DNA of 64,000 bases, taken from assembly GCA_964390065.1 (NCBI GenBank), contig CAYMGX010000003.1, positions 1-64,000 on the forward strand, written 5' to 3'. The stretch is from JAAZBG01 sp964390065 (lineage in GTDB: Bacteria; Fibrobacterota; Chitinivibrionia; Chitinivibrionales; Chitinispirillaceae). The first letter of the stretch is position 1; every line of letters starts with the position of its first letter. Shown piece by piece: positions 16,655 to 25,392 of the stretch. The position numbers were made by a program, and so were the translations under genes. Under the pieces are notes generated by a model. It did not search any database. It was not told where the DNA came from and saw only the letters and a program-made list of their open reading frames with translations.

Positions 16655-18668
16655 TGGGGCTAATAATAATGCAGAAAAATATCTGATTACATGTGCTTTA
16701 CCATATGCGAATAACAGTCTTCACCTTGGACATTTGCTGGAAGCTGTTCAGACAGATAGTTATGTTCGTTACCTGAAATTGGCAGGGAATCAGGTAACTT
16801 TTGTCTGTGCTGATGATACACATGGTACACCGATTGAGCTAAGTGCTCTGAAACGAGGAATTCTTCCTGAAATGCTCGTTGCGGAAGCCCGTGAGGATCA
16901 TATCCGGGATTATGCCGGTTTTAATATCGGTTTTGATATTTTTTCATCAACTAATTCCGAGGAAAACAGGGTATTTGCAGAACTTGTCTATAGTAATCTG
17001 AAAAAGAATAATTTGATTTTCGAGAAAGAGATAAATCAATATTATTGCGAATACGATAAACGTTTTTTGCCGGACAGGTTTATAACCGGTACATGTCCTC
17101 GTTGCAAAGCAGAGAATCAATATGGTGATGTATGTGAGAAGTGTAATTCCACTTATGAACCAACAGATCTTGTTCAACCTCATTGTATTATTTGCGGTAA
17201 TCAGCCAAAATTGCGTCAGTCAAATCACCTCTACGTTGAGCTTGGCAAATCGGAAAAATTTCTAAGTGAGTATATTAATCGTCCCGGTGTTTTGCAGGAT
17301 GATATGAAAAATTTTGTAAAGACATGGATTAATGAGGGGTTGAAACCTTGGTGTATCTCCCGTGATGGACCCTATTTTGGTTTTAAAATTCCGGGTACAG
17401 AAGACAAATATTTTTATGTATGGATGGATGCTCCGATAGGGTATATTTCGTCAACTGACAAATGGTGTAAGGACAACGGACGCCGTGTAGAGGAGTTCTG
17501 GGCAAATGACAGCGGTACGAAAGTGGTGCATTTTATAGGAAAAGATATTATTTATTTTCATGCACTCTTCTGGCCTGTGATGCTTCAGAATTCACGATTC
17601 AATCTGCCATCAAAAATCTTTGTGCATGGATTTCTAAATATCAATGGTGAAAAGATGTCAAAATCGCGGGGTACTTTTATTCTCGCAAAAGATTATCTTG
17701 AGAAAATCAAACATCCACAGGCACCGGAATTTTTGCGTTTCTATTTTGCATCGAAACTGATGCCCAACACATCAGATATTGATCTTAACAGTTCGGAACT
17801 GATTAACAAGGTGAATACAACACTTGCCAACAATATCGGTAATTTACATCACAGGACATTTGTCTTTATCGAACGGTATTTTGATAAAACAATACCGGAT
17901 ATTCACTGGGATGAATCGATTGCTACCATTGTTGAGGAATCTGCGAAAGAGATTGCATCGTATTACGAAAAATGTGAATTGAAAAATGTGGTTGAAAAAA
18001 TTCACTCGCTTGGAAGCCTTGGCAACAAATATTATCAGGATTCCAAACCATGGGAGTTAATCAAAACTGATCAGGTGAAAGCAGCAGAGGTAATGGTTAC
18101 CTGTGTCAACCTGATAAAAGCACTTGCGATATTTTTAAAGCCGATCACTCCTGAGATGAGTGCGCGTGTGGAACGTCAGCTTGGTGGAATTTTCACCTGG
18201 AAGGATTGCGCATTCTCGATAAAGAACAAACCTCTCGGTCCGGTAGAGAAACTTGTCAAACCGCTTGAGGATGAAGAAATCGCATCGGTGTTTTCTGCTC
18301 CTCTAAAGCATGAACCGCAGAACTCTAATGATGAAAAAGACGGATTGATTACGCTTGACACATTTAAAAAAGTCGAGCTTAAAGTGGGTAAAGTCAGTAA
18401 AGCAGAAAAAGTAGAGAAATCATCAAAACTGCTTAAACTTGAGGTTGAGATCGGCAAGGAAAAAAGACAGATAATTTCGGGTATTGCAATGTCATACACT
18501 CCGGAAAGTCTTATTGGCAAAATGGTTGTGGTTATTACTAATCTCAAACCTGTCACCCTCTTCGGATTTGCATCGGAGGGTATGATACTTGCGGCAACAA
18601 ACTCTGATGGTAAACCGGTACTGATCAGTCCGGATGCTGTTGTTGGATGCGGAGCTAAAGTTTCATGA
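16644..18668 (+). CDS. metG: Methionyl-tRNA synthetase with C-terminal tRNA-binding domain
   Basis: Class I synthetase charging tRNA-Met, about 674 residues from ATG 16644 (the TTG at 16638 is too close to GGA). The HIGH box is LHLGH near residue 27 and the KMSKS box is GEKMSKSRG near 337. The inserted zinc knuckles carry four CxxC pairs: CPRC, CEKC and CIICG. The C-terminal ARC1-like/EMAP domain begins at TLDTFKKVELKVGKVSKAEK (about 570) and is the dimerising form. It overlaps ricT and recJ. Confidence 0.97.
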   Translation: MSPDGANNNAEKYLITCALPYANNSLHLGHLLEAVQTDSYVRYLKLAGNQVTFVCADDTHGTPIELSALKRGILPEMLVAEAREDHIRDYAGFNIGFDIFSSTNSEENRVFAELVYSNLKKNNLIFEKEINQYYCEYDKRFLPDRFITGTCPRCKAENQYGDVCEKCNSTYEPTDLVQPHCIICGNQPKLRQSNHLYVELGKSEKFLSEYINRPGVLQDDMKNFVKTWINEGLKPWCISRDGPYFGFKIPGTEDKYFYVWMDAPIGYISSTDKWCKDNGRRVEEFWANDSGTKVVHFIGKDIIYFHALFWPVMLQNSRFNLPSKIFVHGFLNINGEKMSKSRGTFILAKDYLEKIKHPQAPEFLRFYFASKLMPNTSDIDLNSSELINKVNTTLANNIGNLHHRTFVFIERYFDKTIPDIHWDESIATIVEESAKEIASYYEKCELKNVVEKIHSLGSLGNKYYQDSKPWELIKTDQVKAAEVMVTCVNLIKALAIFLKPITPEMSARVERQLGGIFTWKDCAFSIKNKPLGPVEKLVKPLEDEEIASVFSAPLKHEPQNSNDEKDGLITLDTFKKVELKVGKVSKAEKVEKSSKLLKLEVEIGKEKRQIISGIAMSYTPESLIGKMVVVITNLKPVTLFGFASEGMILAATNSDGKPVLISPDAVVGCGAKVS

Positions 18669-20380
18669 CATGGTCCGCAAACATCAGAGAGCGGATCACG
18701 GTTAGAAATATTGACACCGAACTTGTGTGCAAATTAAAAACAGAACTCAATGTGCCCCAGGGAATCGCACGTATTCTTGTGGGGCGCAATCTCACAACAT
18801 TTGATTCCTGTAAACAGTATTTCAGGCCTGATACATCAAATATGCTTGACCCGTTTCTGTTCAGGGACATGAAGCGGGCAGTTGAACGTATCCGGCAATC
18901 TTTACAGCGCGGCGAAAAAATCGTTGTCTATGGTGATTATGATGTTGACGGTGTGACATCAACTGCTGTGATGGTGAAAGTGTTACGGGCACTTGGTGCA
19001 CAGTGTGATTTTTATCTTCCAAACCGTTTGACGGATGGCTACGGGTTATCTGAATCAGGTATCCGGCAGATTGTGTCCGGTGGTGCCAGGCTTATAATCA
19101 CCGTTGATTGTGGTATTACGGCACACCATGAGATTGCTCTTGCTGCATCACTTGGTATTGACAGTATCGTAACCGATCATCATGAGCCAAAAGATTCACT
19201 CCCTCAGGCAGTTGCAGTAATTAATCCAAAGGTTGCCCAAGAGACATTTCCAGATAAGAATCTGGCAGGTGTCGGGGTTGCATTCAAGTTGTGTCAGGCG
19301 CTTGTATCGATTTGTGATGCTGACACGTCCATCTGGAATAACCTGCTTGATCTTGTTGCGCTGGGAACAGCAGCTGATATTGTTCCGCTTGTTGGTGAAA
19401 ATAGAATTATTGCGAAGCTTGGATTTAAAATGCTCTCAAATCCGGTTCATCCGGGTCTGGCTGCACTCGTAAAGCAACAGGGCCTTCTTGGAAAACCGGT
19501 ATCGACATCGCAGGTCGTTTTTCAGATCGCACCTTGTATCAATGCGGTTGGAAGAATTGGTGATCCGAGGCGTGGTGTTGAGATGCTTTTGACAAATGAT
19601 GCAAGCGAAGCACAGATGTATGCTGCCGCATTACGTGATGCAAATGTGGAGCGCAGAACGCTTGATAGTGCTGTTGCAGATGAGGCATGTGTCTGGGTAC
19701 AGAATAATTGCTCGCCGGATCAGGATTATGCACTTGTTGTCGGGAAGGAAAGCTGGCACGTTGGTGTAATCGGTATTGTTGCATCAAAGCTGGTTGAAAA
19801 GTTCTACCGGCCATCTGTGCTGTTCTCAATCGGAACGGACGGGCTTGCGAAGGGAAGTGGACGCAGTATACCGGGTGTCCACTTACTGGATGTTCTTGAC
19901 AAGTGCAGTGATGTCCTCGAATCGTATGGAGGCCATGCTGCCGCTGCAGGTATGAGCTGTACAAAAGAAAACATTGGCAAATTCAGAACCCGCTTTAATG
20001 ACGTGATAAAAAGTATGTTGCAACCGGAGGATCTTATACCCAAGGTTGTTGCAGATGCTGAGGTTACTTTTCTTGAGTTATCACCGAAATTTTGCCGGAT
20101 TATAAAAGAAATGGAACCGTTTGGACCGGGAAATATGCGTCCGGTCCTTTATTGTAAAGATTTAAAGCATAAATTCAATCCTAAAATAGTAGGAAATAAA
20201 CATGTCAAGATGGCGCTTATTCGTGATGGTATAACGATGGATGCTATCGGATTTAATTTTAGTGAGCGTTTTAAGGAATTAAAAGCTGCAGAGAATGTTG
20301 CTATGGCATTTTCGCTTGATGAAAATGAGTGGAATGGAAAAGTTAGTCTGCAAATGAAAGTAAAGGGCTTTTCAGTATGA
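18665..20380 (+). CDS. recJ: Single-stranded-DNA-specific exonuclease RecJ
   Basis: 5'-3' ssDNA exonuclease in recombination and repair, 571 residues. The DHH domain carries VVYGDYDVDGVTSTAVM (about residues 81-97), VDCGITAHHE and VTDHHEP. The DHHA1 domain shows SKLVEKFYRPSVLFS and GSGRSIPGVHLL, with GGHAAAAGMS further on. A C-terminal OB-fold follows near MEPFGPGNMRPVLYC. Length is normal. It starts at an ATGA overlap with metG and ends at an ATGA overlap with argH. Confidence 0.96.
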   Translation: MTWSANIRERITVRNIDTELVCKLKTELNVPQGIARILVGRNLTTFDSCKQYFRPDTSNMLDPFLFRDMKRAVERIRQSLQRGEKIVVYGDYDVDGVTSTAVMVKVLRALGAQCDFYLPNRLTDGYGLSESGIRQIVSGGARLIITVDCGITAHHEIALAASLGIDSIVTDHHEPKDSLPQAVAVINPKVAQETFPDKNLAGVGVAFKLCQALVSICDADTSIWNNLLDLVALGTAADIVPLVGENRIIAKLGFKMLSNPVHPGLAALVKQQGLLGKPVSTSQVVFQIAPCINAVGRIGDPRRGVEMLLTNDASEAQMYAAALRDANVERRTLDSAVADEACVWVQNNCSPDQDYALVVGKESWHVGVIGIVASKLVEKFYRPSVLFSIGTDGLAKGSGRSIPGVHLLDVLDKCSDVLESYGGHAAAAGMSCTKENIGKFRTRFNDVIKSMLQPEDLIPKVVADAEVTFLELSPKFCRIIKEMEPFGPGNMRPVLYCKDLKHKFNPKIVGNKHVKMALIRDGITMDAIGFNFSERFKELKAAENVAMAFSLDENEWNGKVSLQMKVKGFSV

Positions 20381-21747
20381 AAATGTGGGATGGAAGATTC
20401 AGCAAGCCATCAGATGCCATGATGGAAAAGTTTAATAATTCATTGCCATTTGACAAAACGTTAATTGCGGAGGATGTCGCAGGCAGCATTGCCTGGGCTA
20501 CAGCGCTTCAGGGAATTGGTATTTTCACCCCTGATGAACTTTCGCTTGTTGTAAACGGATTGCAGAGTATTCTGGATGATTACAATAATGGCCTGATAAC
20601 GTTCAAGCCCCAGGATGAAGATATACATATGGCGGTTGAACGGATTCTGGTCGAACGGATAGGGGATACCGGCGCGCGGCTTCATACGGGCCGTTCAAGA
20701 AATGATCAGGTGGCGACGGATTGCCGTCTTTACACAAAGAATGCTTTGAAAAAAACGATAGACATTCTGATTGAACTGCAGCGTGCGGTAGTGTACCGTG
20801 CAGAAAACGACAATCATATCATTATGCCCGGTTTTACTCATTATCAGCAAGCTCAGCCGGTGCTGATGTCACATTACTGGATGTCATTCTTTTTTATCCT
20901 TGAGCGGGAAAAGAGCCGTCTGGCACATGCCCTGACCACTGCCGACATGATGCCGCTGGGATCAGGGGCGATGGCCGGAAGTGGTTTTAATGTTGACAGA
21001 ACTAAGATTGCGGAGCAGCTTGGATTCGCAACGGTGTCACCTAACAGCATGGATGGTGTTGCATCACGTGATTTTATACTTGAGTCTCTATCCGCGATTG
21101 CATCACTTGGAATTACTATCAGCCGTTATGCTGAAGACCTGATTTTATGGTCAACAAAAGAGTTTGGCTTTGTCGAGCTTGATGATGCCTGGTCGACAGG
21201 ATCGAGTATCATGCCGCAGAAGAAAAATCCCGATTCGCTTGAATTAATACGCGGGAAAAGCGGGCGGTTTGTGGGTAATTACATGCGCTTTGCGACAACG
21301 CTCAAAGGTATAGGCCTTACTTATTTTAAAGATTTACAGGAAGATAAAGAACCGCTCTTTGACAGCATTACGCATATGGAAATGGTTCTGAAAGTATTTA
21401 CCCAGGTGCTTATTACACTAAAGGTAAATAAGGAAAATATTACTAATGATCTTGATCCATTGCTGCTCGCAACGGATTTCGCAGATTATCTTGCACGTAA
21501 AGGTCTCCCGTTCAGGATGGCTCACAAGGTTGTTGGAAAAATCGTGGCCTACTGTATAGAAAAGTCAAGACCGATGACTCTGTTGACATTAGAGGAGCTT
21601 AAGCTGTTCTCAGATATCTTTGAAGCCGATGTCGAAAAATGTTTCTCATTTGAGGAGGCGCTTAATAGTAGAAATATCTATGGTGGAACCGGTCCTCAGA
21701 GTGTTAAGGCTCAAATTGAGCTTGCTAAGTCGATGCTTGATAAGTAA
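20377..21747 (+). CDS. argH: Argininosuccinate lyase
   Basis: Final step of arginine synthesis, splitting argininosuccinate to arginine and fumarate. 456 residues, usual for the family. The signature GSSIMPQKKNPDSLE lies near residues 280-294; HTGRSRNDQVATD (about 105-117) and the conserved TFRMAHKVVG-like end (PFRMAHKVVGKIV) are present. It is translationally coupled to recJ by ATGA. No other arginine gene is nearby, so it is a metabolic passenger in a replication/translation operon. Confidence 0.97.
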   Translation: MKMWDGRFSKPSDAMMEKFNNSLPFDKTLIAEDVAGSIAWATALQGIGIFTPDELSLVVNGLQSILDDYNNGLITFKPQDEDIHMAVERILVERIGDTGARLHTGRSRNDQVATDCRLYTKNALKKTIDILIELQRAVVYRAENDNHIIMPGFTHYQQAQPVLMSHYWMSFFFILEREKSRLAHALTTADMMPLGSGAMAGSGFNVDRTKIAEQLGFATVSPNSMDGVASRDFILESLSAIASLGITISRYAEDLILWSTKEFGFVELDDAWSTGSSIMPQKKNPDSLELIRGKSGRFVGNYMRFATTLKGIGLTYFKDLQEDKEPLFDSITHMEMVLKVFTQVLITLKVNKENITNDLDPLLLATDFADYLARKGLPFRMAHKVVGKIVAYCIEKSRPMTLLTLEELKLFSDIFEADVEKCFSFEEALNSRNIYGGTGPQSVKAQIELAKSMLDK

Positions 21748-21825
21748 TAGTATCGCCTGTTCAGAATATGTTTAGTAGAGAAAATTTCAAGTATCTGCAA
21801 AAAAGATTAAAAAATAGTAAAAAAA

Positions 21826-21856
21826 TGTGCAATACATTATTTATTTGGGTATATTA
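21826..21856 (+). promoter_or_regulatory. Possible sigma70-type promoter for a short RNA
   Basis: TATATT at 21850-21855 is a good -10 box. The -35 region (GTGCAA, 21827-21832) at 17-base spacing matches TTGACA poorly. It would start transcription near 21862, just ahead of two hairpins. Low confidence without mapped ends. Confidence 0.35.
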
Positions 21857-21859
21857 ATA

Positions 21860-21950
21860 ATACCAGCAATTACTATCCTATCTGCAAGGCCCTCTTGCAG
21901 CAATTGGGTTAAGTGGAGACGTCGGTGCAATGCCGGCGTTTTCTTTTTTA
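21860..21950 (+). ncRNA. Candidate structured leader or small RNA with terminator
   Basis: CTGCAAG GCCCT CTTGCAG (21882-21900) is a perfect 7-bp stem with a 5-base loop. The loop GCCC can pair with GGGT at 21906-21909, giving a possible pseudoknot. About 20 bases later, ACGTCGG and CCGGCGT (about 21919-21939) form a second GC-rich stem followed by TTTTCTTTTTT, a typical intrinsic terminator. It matches no riboswitch class that I can recall. About 160 bases separate it from the DegT gene start, so it could be an independent small RNA or an attenuator. The rest of the spacer (21951-22109) shows nothing. Confidence 0.45.
21919..21949 (+). terminator. Intrinsic terminator upstream of the DegT gene
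   Basis: A 7-bp stem (ACGTCGG/CCGGCGT, one G-T pair) with loop TGCAATG is followed by a T-rich run. It ends the candidate RNA at 21860. Confidence 0.7.
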
Positions 21951-22109
21951 TACCGGCAAAACGATTCCATAAAATTATATTCATAGTATGTTCGTATAGA
22001 AGTTGTACTTTTTAAGTTCTAAATATGTATAAACCTATAAAATAATTCAATAACTTAGGCATTCCTGCAATTCTAATCAGGAGTGGCAGATGATCAATCG
22101 GGACTAACA

Positions 22110-23252
22110 ATGCGTAAAAACTTTCTTGTATTTGGATCACCTGCTATCGGGCAGGAGGAAATTGATGAAGTCGTAGCAACGATGCGTAGCGGCTGGCTTG
22201 GTACCGGCCCAAAGACACATCAGTTCGAACAGGAGTTTGCTTCGTACCTTGGTGTAAAACATTGTTTAGCAGTAAGCTCGTGTACCGCAGCATTGCATTT
22301 GTCGATGCTTGCTGCAGGAATTGGTCCTGGCGATGAAGTTATTGTGCCGTCAATGACCTTTTGTGCCTCTGCAAACGCGGTGATTCATACAGGAGCAAGG
22401 CCGGTATTCGTTGATTGCACCATGGATGATATGGTTATTGATCCGCAGGATATTGAACGAAAGATTACTTCCCGAACCAGGGCACTATTGCCGGTTCATT
22501 TTCACGGTCGTCCCGTCTATGTTGATGAGATCAAAAAAATTGCAGAAAAGCATAAATTATTCATTATCGATGATGCTGCACATGCGATTGAAACAGAGCA
22601 TAAAGGAAGAAAAATCGGCCATTTTGCTGATTGTACCTGTTTTAGTTTCTATGTAACAAAAAACCTGACATCTGTCGAAGGCGGGATGATTGCAACCAAC
22701 AATGATGAATGGGCTGACCGGATAAAAATCTATGCACTTCATGGAATGAGTAAGGACGCCTGGGCAAGGTTTTCTGATAAGGGGTATAAACACTATCAGG
22801 TGGTTATGCCTGGATATAAATATAATATGACAGATCTGCAGGCATCAATAGGGTTGCATCAGCTTCACAAATTGGAAAAAAACTGGATACGTCGCCAGAA
22901 TATTTGGAATTGTTATAATGATGCATTCAAAGACCTGCCACTTGATCTGCCATCACCTGTAGATTCATCCATTCGTCATGCATATCATTTGTATGCAATC
23001 AGGGTACAACCATCGGCATCAATTGATCGTGATACACTCATGCTGAAACTCCACGATGCAAAGATTGGTACCGGTGTCCATTATACCGCATTACATCTGC
23101 ATCCTTACTACAGTGAAACATACGGTTACAAACGGGGTGATTTTCCAAATGCTGAAAAGATCGGGGATACAACCCTGTCAATTCCGCTTTCAGCAGCATT
23201 GACAGATGATGATGTTTCGGATGTTATTGATGCTGTGAGAAGCTGTTTATAA
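22110..23252 (+). CDS. DegT/DnrJ/EryC1/StrS family sugar aminotransferase
   Basis: PLP enzyme, about 380 residues, that usually makes 4-amino or 3-amino nucleotide sugars for surface glycans. The family order is clear: FGSPAIGQEEIDEV at the start, SSCTAALHLS (PLP phosphate site), DDAAHAIE (Asp binding the pyridine N) and SFYVTKNLTSVEGGMI with the catalytic Lys (about residue 190). ATG at 22110 was chosen because GGGA precedes it; GTG at 22083 is in frame but lacks ribosome-site spacing. No other sugar gene is adjacent, so the substrate is unknown. Confidence 0.88.
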   Translation: MRKNFLVFGSPAIGQEEIDEVVATMRSGWLGTGPKTHQFEQEFASYLGVKHCLAVSSCTAALHLSMLAAGIGPGDEVIVPSMTFCASANAVIHTGARPVFVDCTMDDMVIDPQDIERKITSRTRALLPVHFHGRPVYVDEIKKIAEKHKLFIIDDAAHAIETEHKGRKIGHFADCTCFSFYVTKNLTSVEGGMIATNNDEWADRIKIYALHGMSKDAWARFSDKGYKHYQVVMPGYKYNMTDLQASIGLHQLHKLEKNWIRRQNIWNCYNDAFKDLPLDLPSPVDSSIRHAYHLYAIRVQPSASIDRDTLMLKLHDAKIGTGVHYTALHLHPYYSETYGYKRGDFPNAEKIGDTTLSIPLSAALTDDDVSDVIDAVRSCL

Positions 23253-23266
23253 ATAAATGTCAGGTA

Positions 23267-23362
23267 AAGTAACCAGTAAAGTGCGGGGGCTCAGCCCAGA
23301 CAGTCTTGACTTTTTCAGGTCCCTGCGGGGTACAAGGGTACGCGACTTATGGTTGGTTACTA
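23267..23362. repeat. Imperfect inverted repeat between convergent genes
   Basis: AGTAACCAGTAAAGT near 23276 is partly complementary to ACTTATGGTTGGTTACT near 23347, and GCGGGG occurs in each half. The DegT gene and fumarase beta gene converge here, so it may act as a two-way transcription stop, but no U-run follows. Confidence 0.35.
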
Positions 23363-23404
23363 TTACAGATTGTACAATATACACACCTGCGCTACACGAA
23401 AACA

Positions 23405-23938
23405 TCACAACCGTTCGTACACACTGTTTCCCTCTGTGTCAATAGCAACGATTACCGGGAAATCCTTGACTGTTAATTTGTAAATAGCTTCCGCACCAAG
23501 ATCTTCGTAGCAAATGATCTCCGATGATGTAATGCATTTGGAAAGCAGTGCACCGGCTCCGCCTATAGCAACAAAATAGGTGCAACCAAAATCAATCAGT
23601 GCTTTTTTTACTTCAGGACTTCTGTTCCCTTTTCCAATGATACCACGTATCCCGCCTGATTTAATAAGTGTCGGCGTATAAGGGTCCATTCGTGAACTGG
23701 TGGTTGGTCCGGCACTTCCGATTACCTTTCCTGGTTGTGCCGGTGTTGGACCTGTATAATAAACGATCTGATTTGTAAGGTTGACAGGAAGAGGTGTACG
23801 GTTTTCTATAAGTTCAGTAAGACGTTTATGAGCTGCATCGCGTGCAGTAAAGATTTGCCCACTGATCAGAACTTCATCCCCGGCCCGCAGGGATTCAACA
23901 ATTGCAGGTTGTAATGGTGTTGTTATGGCAATAGTCAT
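23405..23938 (-). CDS. Class I fumarate hydratase, beta subunit
   Basis: C-terminal component of the two-subunit Fe-S fumarase/tartrate dehydratase family, about 177 residues. GPTTSSRMDPYTP and GKGNRSPEVKKAL (about residues 80-112) and FVAIGGAGALLSKCI are conserved. ATG at 23938 sits 8 bases past AAGGAG; ATG at 23944 is too close to it. It is 15 bases downstream of the alpha subunit and must work with it to interconvert fumarate and malate in the TCA branch. L-tartrate dehydratase is an alternative substrate assignment that sequence alone cannot exclude. Confidence 0.92.
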   Translation of the reverse strand: MTIAITTPLQPAIVESLRAGDEVLISGQIFTARDAAHKRLTELIENRTPLPVNLTNQIVYYTGPTPAQPGKVIGSAGPTTSSRMDPYTPTLIKSGGIRGIIGKGNRSPEVKKALIDFGCTYFVAIGGAGALLSKCITSSEIICYEDLGAEAIYKLTVKDFPVIVAIDTEGNSVYERL

Positions 23939-23953
23939 GATCATTGCTCCTTG

Positions 23954-24799
23954 TTATAATTCAATTGACGCATTTCGTGCTGCGTGGCAGTTTATATTTA
24001 TCGCTACCGGCATTGATGCAATATGGCAGGGGGCATATTCAATCTGAACTGCAAGTGCAGTCGTCGTTCCGCCAAGACCCTGTGGTCCTACACCGGTACA
24101 ATTTACGCGAAGCAGTATTTCCTGCTCAAGTGCAGCGTATCGATTGTCAGCGTTGGAGCTGCCCAACTGACGAAGTAATGCCTTTTTGGCAAGAATTACC
24201 GCTTTGTCAGAAGTCCCGCCAATTCCGATACCAACAACAACCGGAGGGCATGGATTGCCACCGGCCTTTTTTATTGTTGTTGTAACAAAGTCGATAATTG
24301 AATCCTTATTATCTGCCGGTTTCATCATGGAAAGCGCACTCATGTTTTCACAACCGCCTCCTTTTGGCAGTACCGTGATGGAGAGTGTATCACCCTTGAC
24401 AAGATCGATATGTATTGATGCTGGTGTGTTGTCGTGTGTATTTACTCTGTCAAAGAGCGGGTCACTGACGATTGATTTACGCAGGTATCCGTCAGAATAT
24501 CCCAGTTTTGTTCCCTCGTTGATTGCGTCTGTCAATAATCCACCATCAATTCTGACATCATCGCCAAGAGTAACAAAAAACACTGCAGTTCCTGTGTCTT
24601 GACATATAGGCAGATGGTCAGATGCTGCCAGATCGGCATTTTGAAGACATTTGTGAAGTATGGATTTACCTAATGGCGATTGTTCTGTTGTTGCTGCTTT
24701 TTTGAGTGCTTCATAAACATCATCGGGTAGATTATAACATGCCTGCATACAGATATCGCGTACGGCATTGACAACTGTGTTATAGGGTATGGTTTTCAT
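23954..24799 (-). CDS. Class I fumarate hydratase, alpha subunit
   Basis: 281-residue Fe-S subunit that binds a [4Fe-4S] cluster. Three conserved cysteines appear in LPICQDTGTAV (about residue 65), GGGCENMSA and VNCTGVGPQGLGGTTTAL (about 240). It heads the alpha-beta pair on the minus strand. ATG at 24799 is favoured over GTG at 24808 because AGGTGG lies 6 bases ahead. Confidence 0.93.
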   Translation of the reverse strand: MKTIPYNTVVNAVRDICMQACYNLPDDVYEALKKAATTEQSPLGKSILHKCLQNADLAASDHLPICQDTGTAVFFVTLGDDVRIDGGLLTDAINEGTKLGYSDGYLRKSIVSDPLFDRVNTHDNTPASIHIDLVKGDTLSITVLPKGGGCENMSALSMMKPADNKDSIIDFVTTTIKKAGGNPCPPVVVGIGIGGTSDKAVILAKKALLRQLGSSNADNRYAALEQEILLRVNCTGVGPQGLGGTTTALAVQIEYAPCHIASMPVAININCHAARNASIEL

Positions 24800-25392
24800 G
24801 GCTGCCACCTGATCTGTCTCAAAAAGGTTATACTAAAAGTAATACTGTTATTGTCATTACCATTATCTGCCTTATTTCCAAAATACAAAGATGAAAAAAT
24901 GGCCGGTACATCGAGTCATATCCGGAATGTGTCGGTTTATCCGGAGTTCAGTCATGACATGCGTATCTCAGGAAAACTGCCTGAATGATGAAATCATAAA
25001 ATGCACATGTATGTACAGGGGAAATTAATACATTCCGCCCTCAGGTACAAAAAGTATATGATACGATCGTTTTAATAATCAGGTTCGTTGTACAACGTAT
25101 GAGAACCATGCTGTGGAATAGATCATTAATAATCCACTACTGGCACAGTAAATATACATACCACATAGGATGTCCGGTGTTTCATGGTAAGATGCATCTG
25201 ATACTCAAAACGAATTGAATCGGATCAAATATGAAAAGGTTCAGCAGTAGATAACTTAATAAAGTGTTGGAAAATGATTGTCGTGTAATGTACAATATCG
25301 GTTCCGGATTACCGGATGGTAACATACTGATTTTATTTGGTTGTAAAAGAGTGCAATAAGCGGTACTGGCATGAAGAAATAAGCGGGATAGA
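24800..25392. other. Long non-coding divergent spacer
   Basis: About 590 bases between the fumarase and hybrid kinase genes, which diverge. I see no gene, recognisable riboswitch or repeat; only scattered AT-rich stretches that could hold promoters. Confidence 0.6.
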
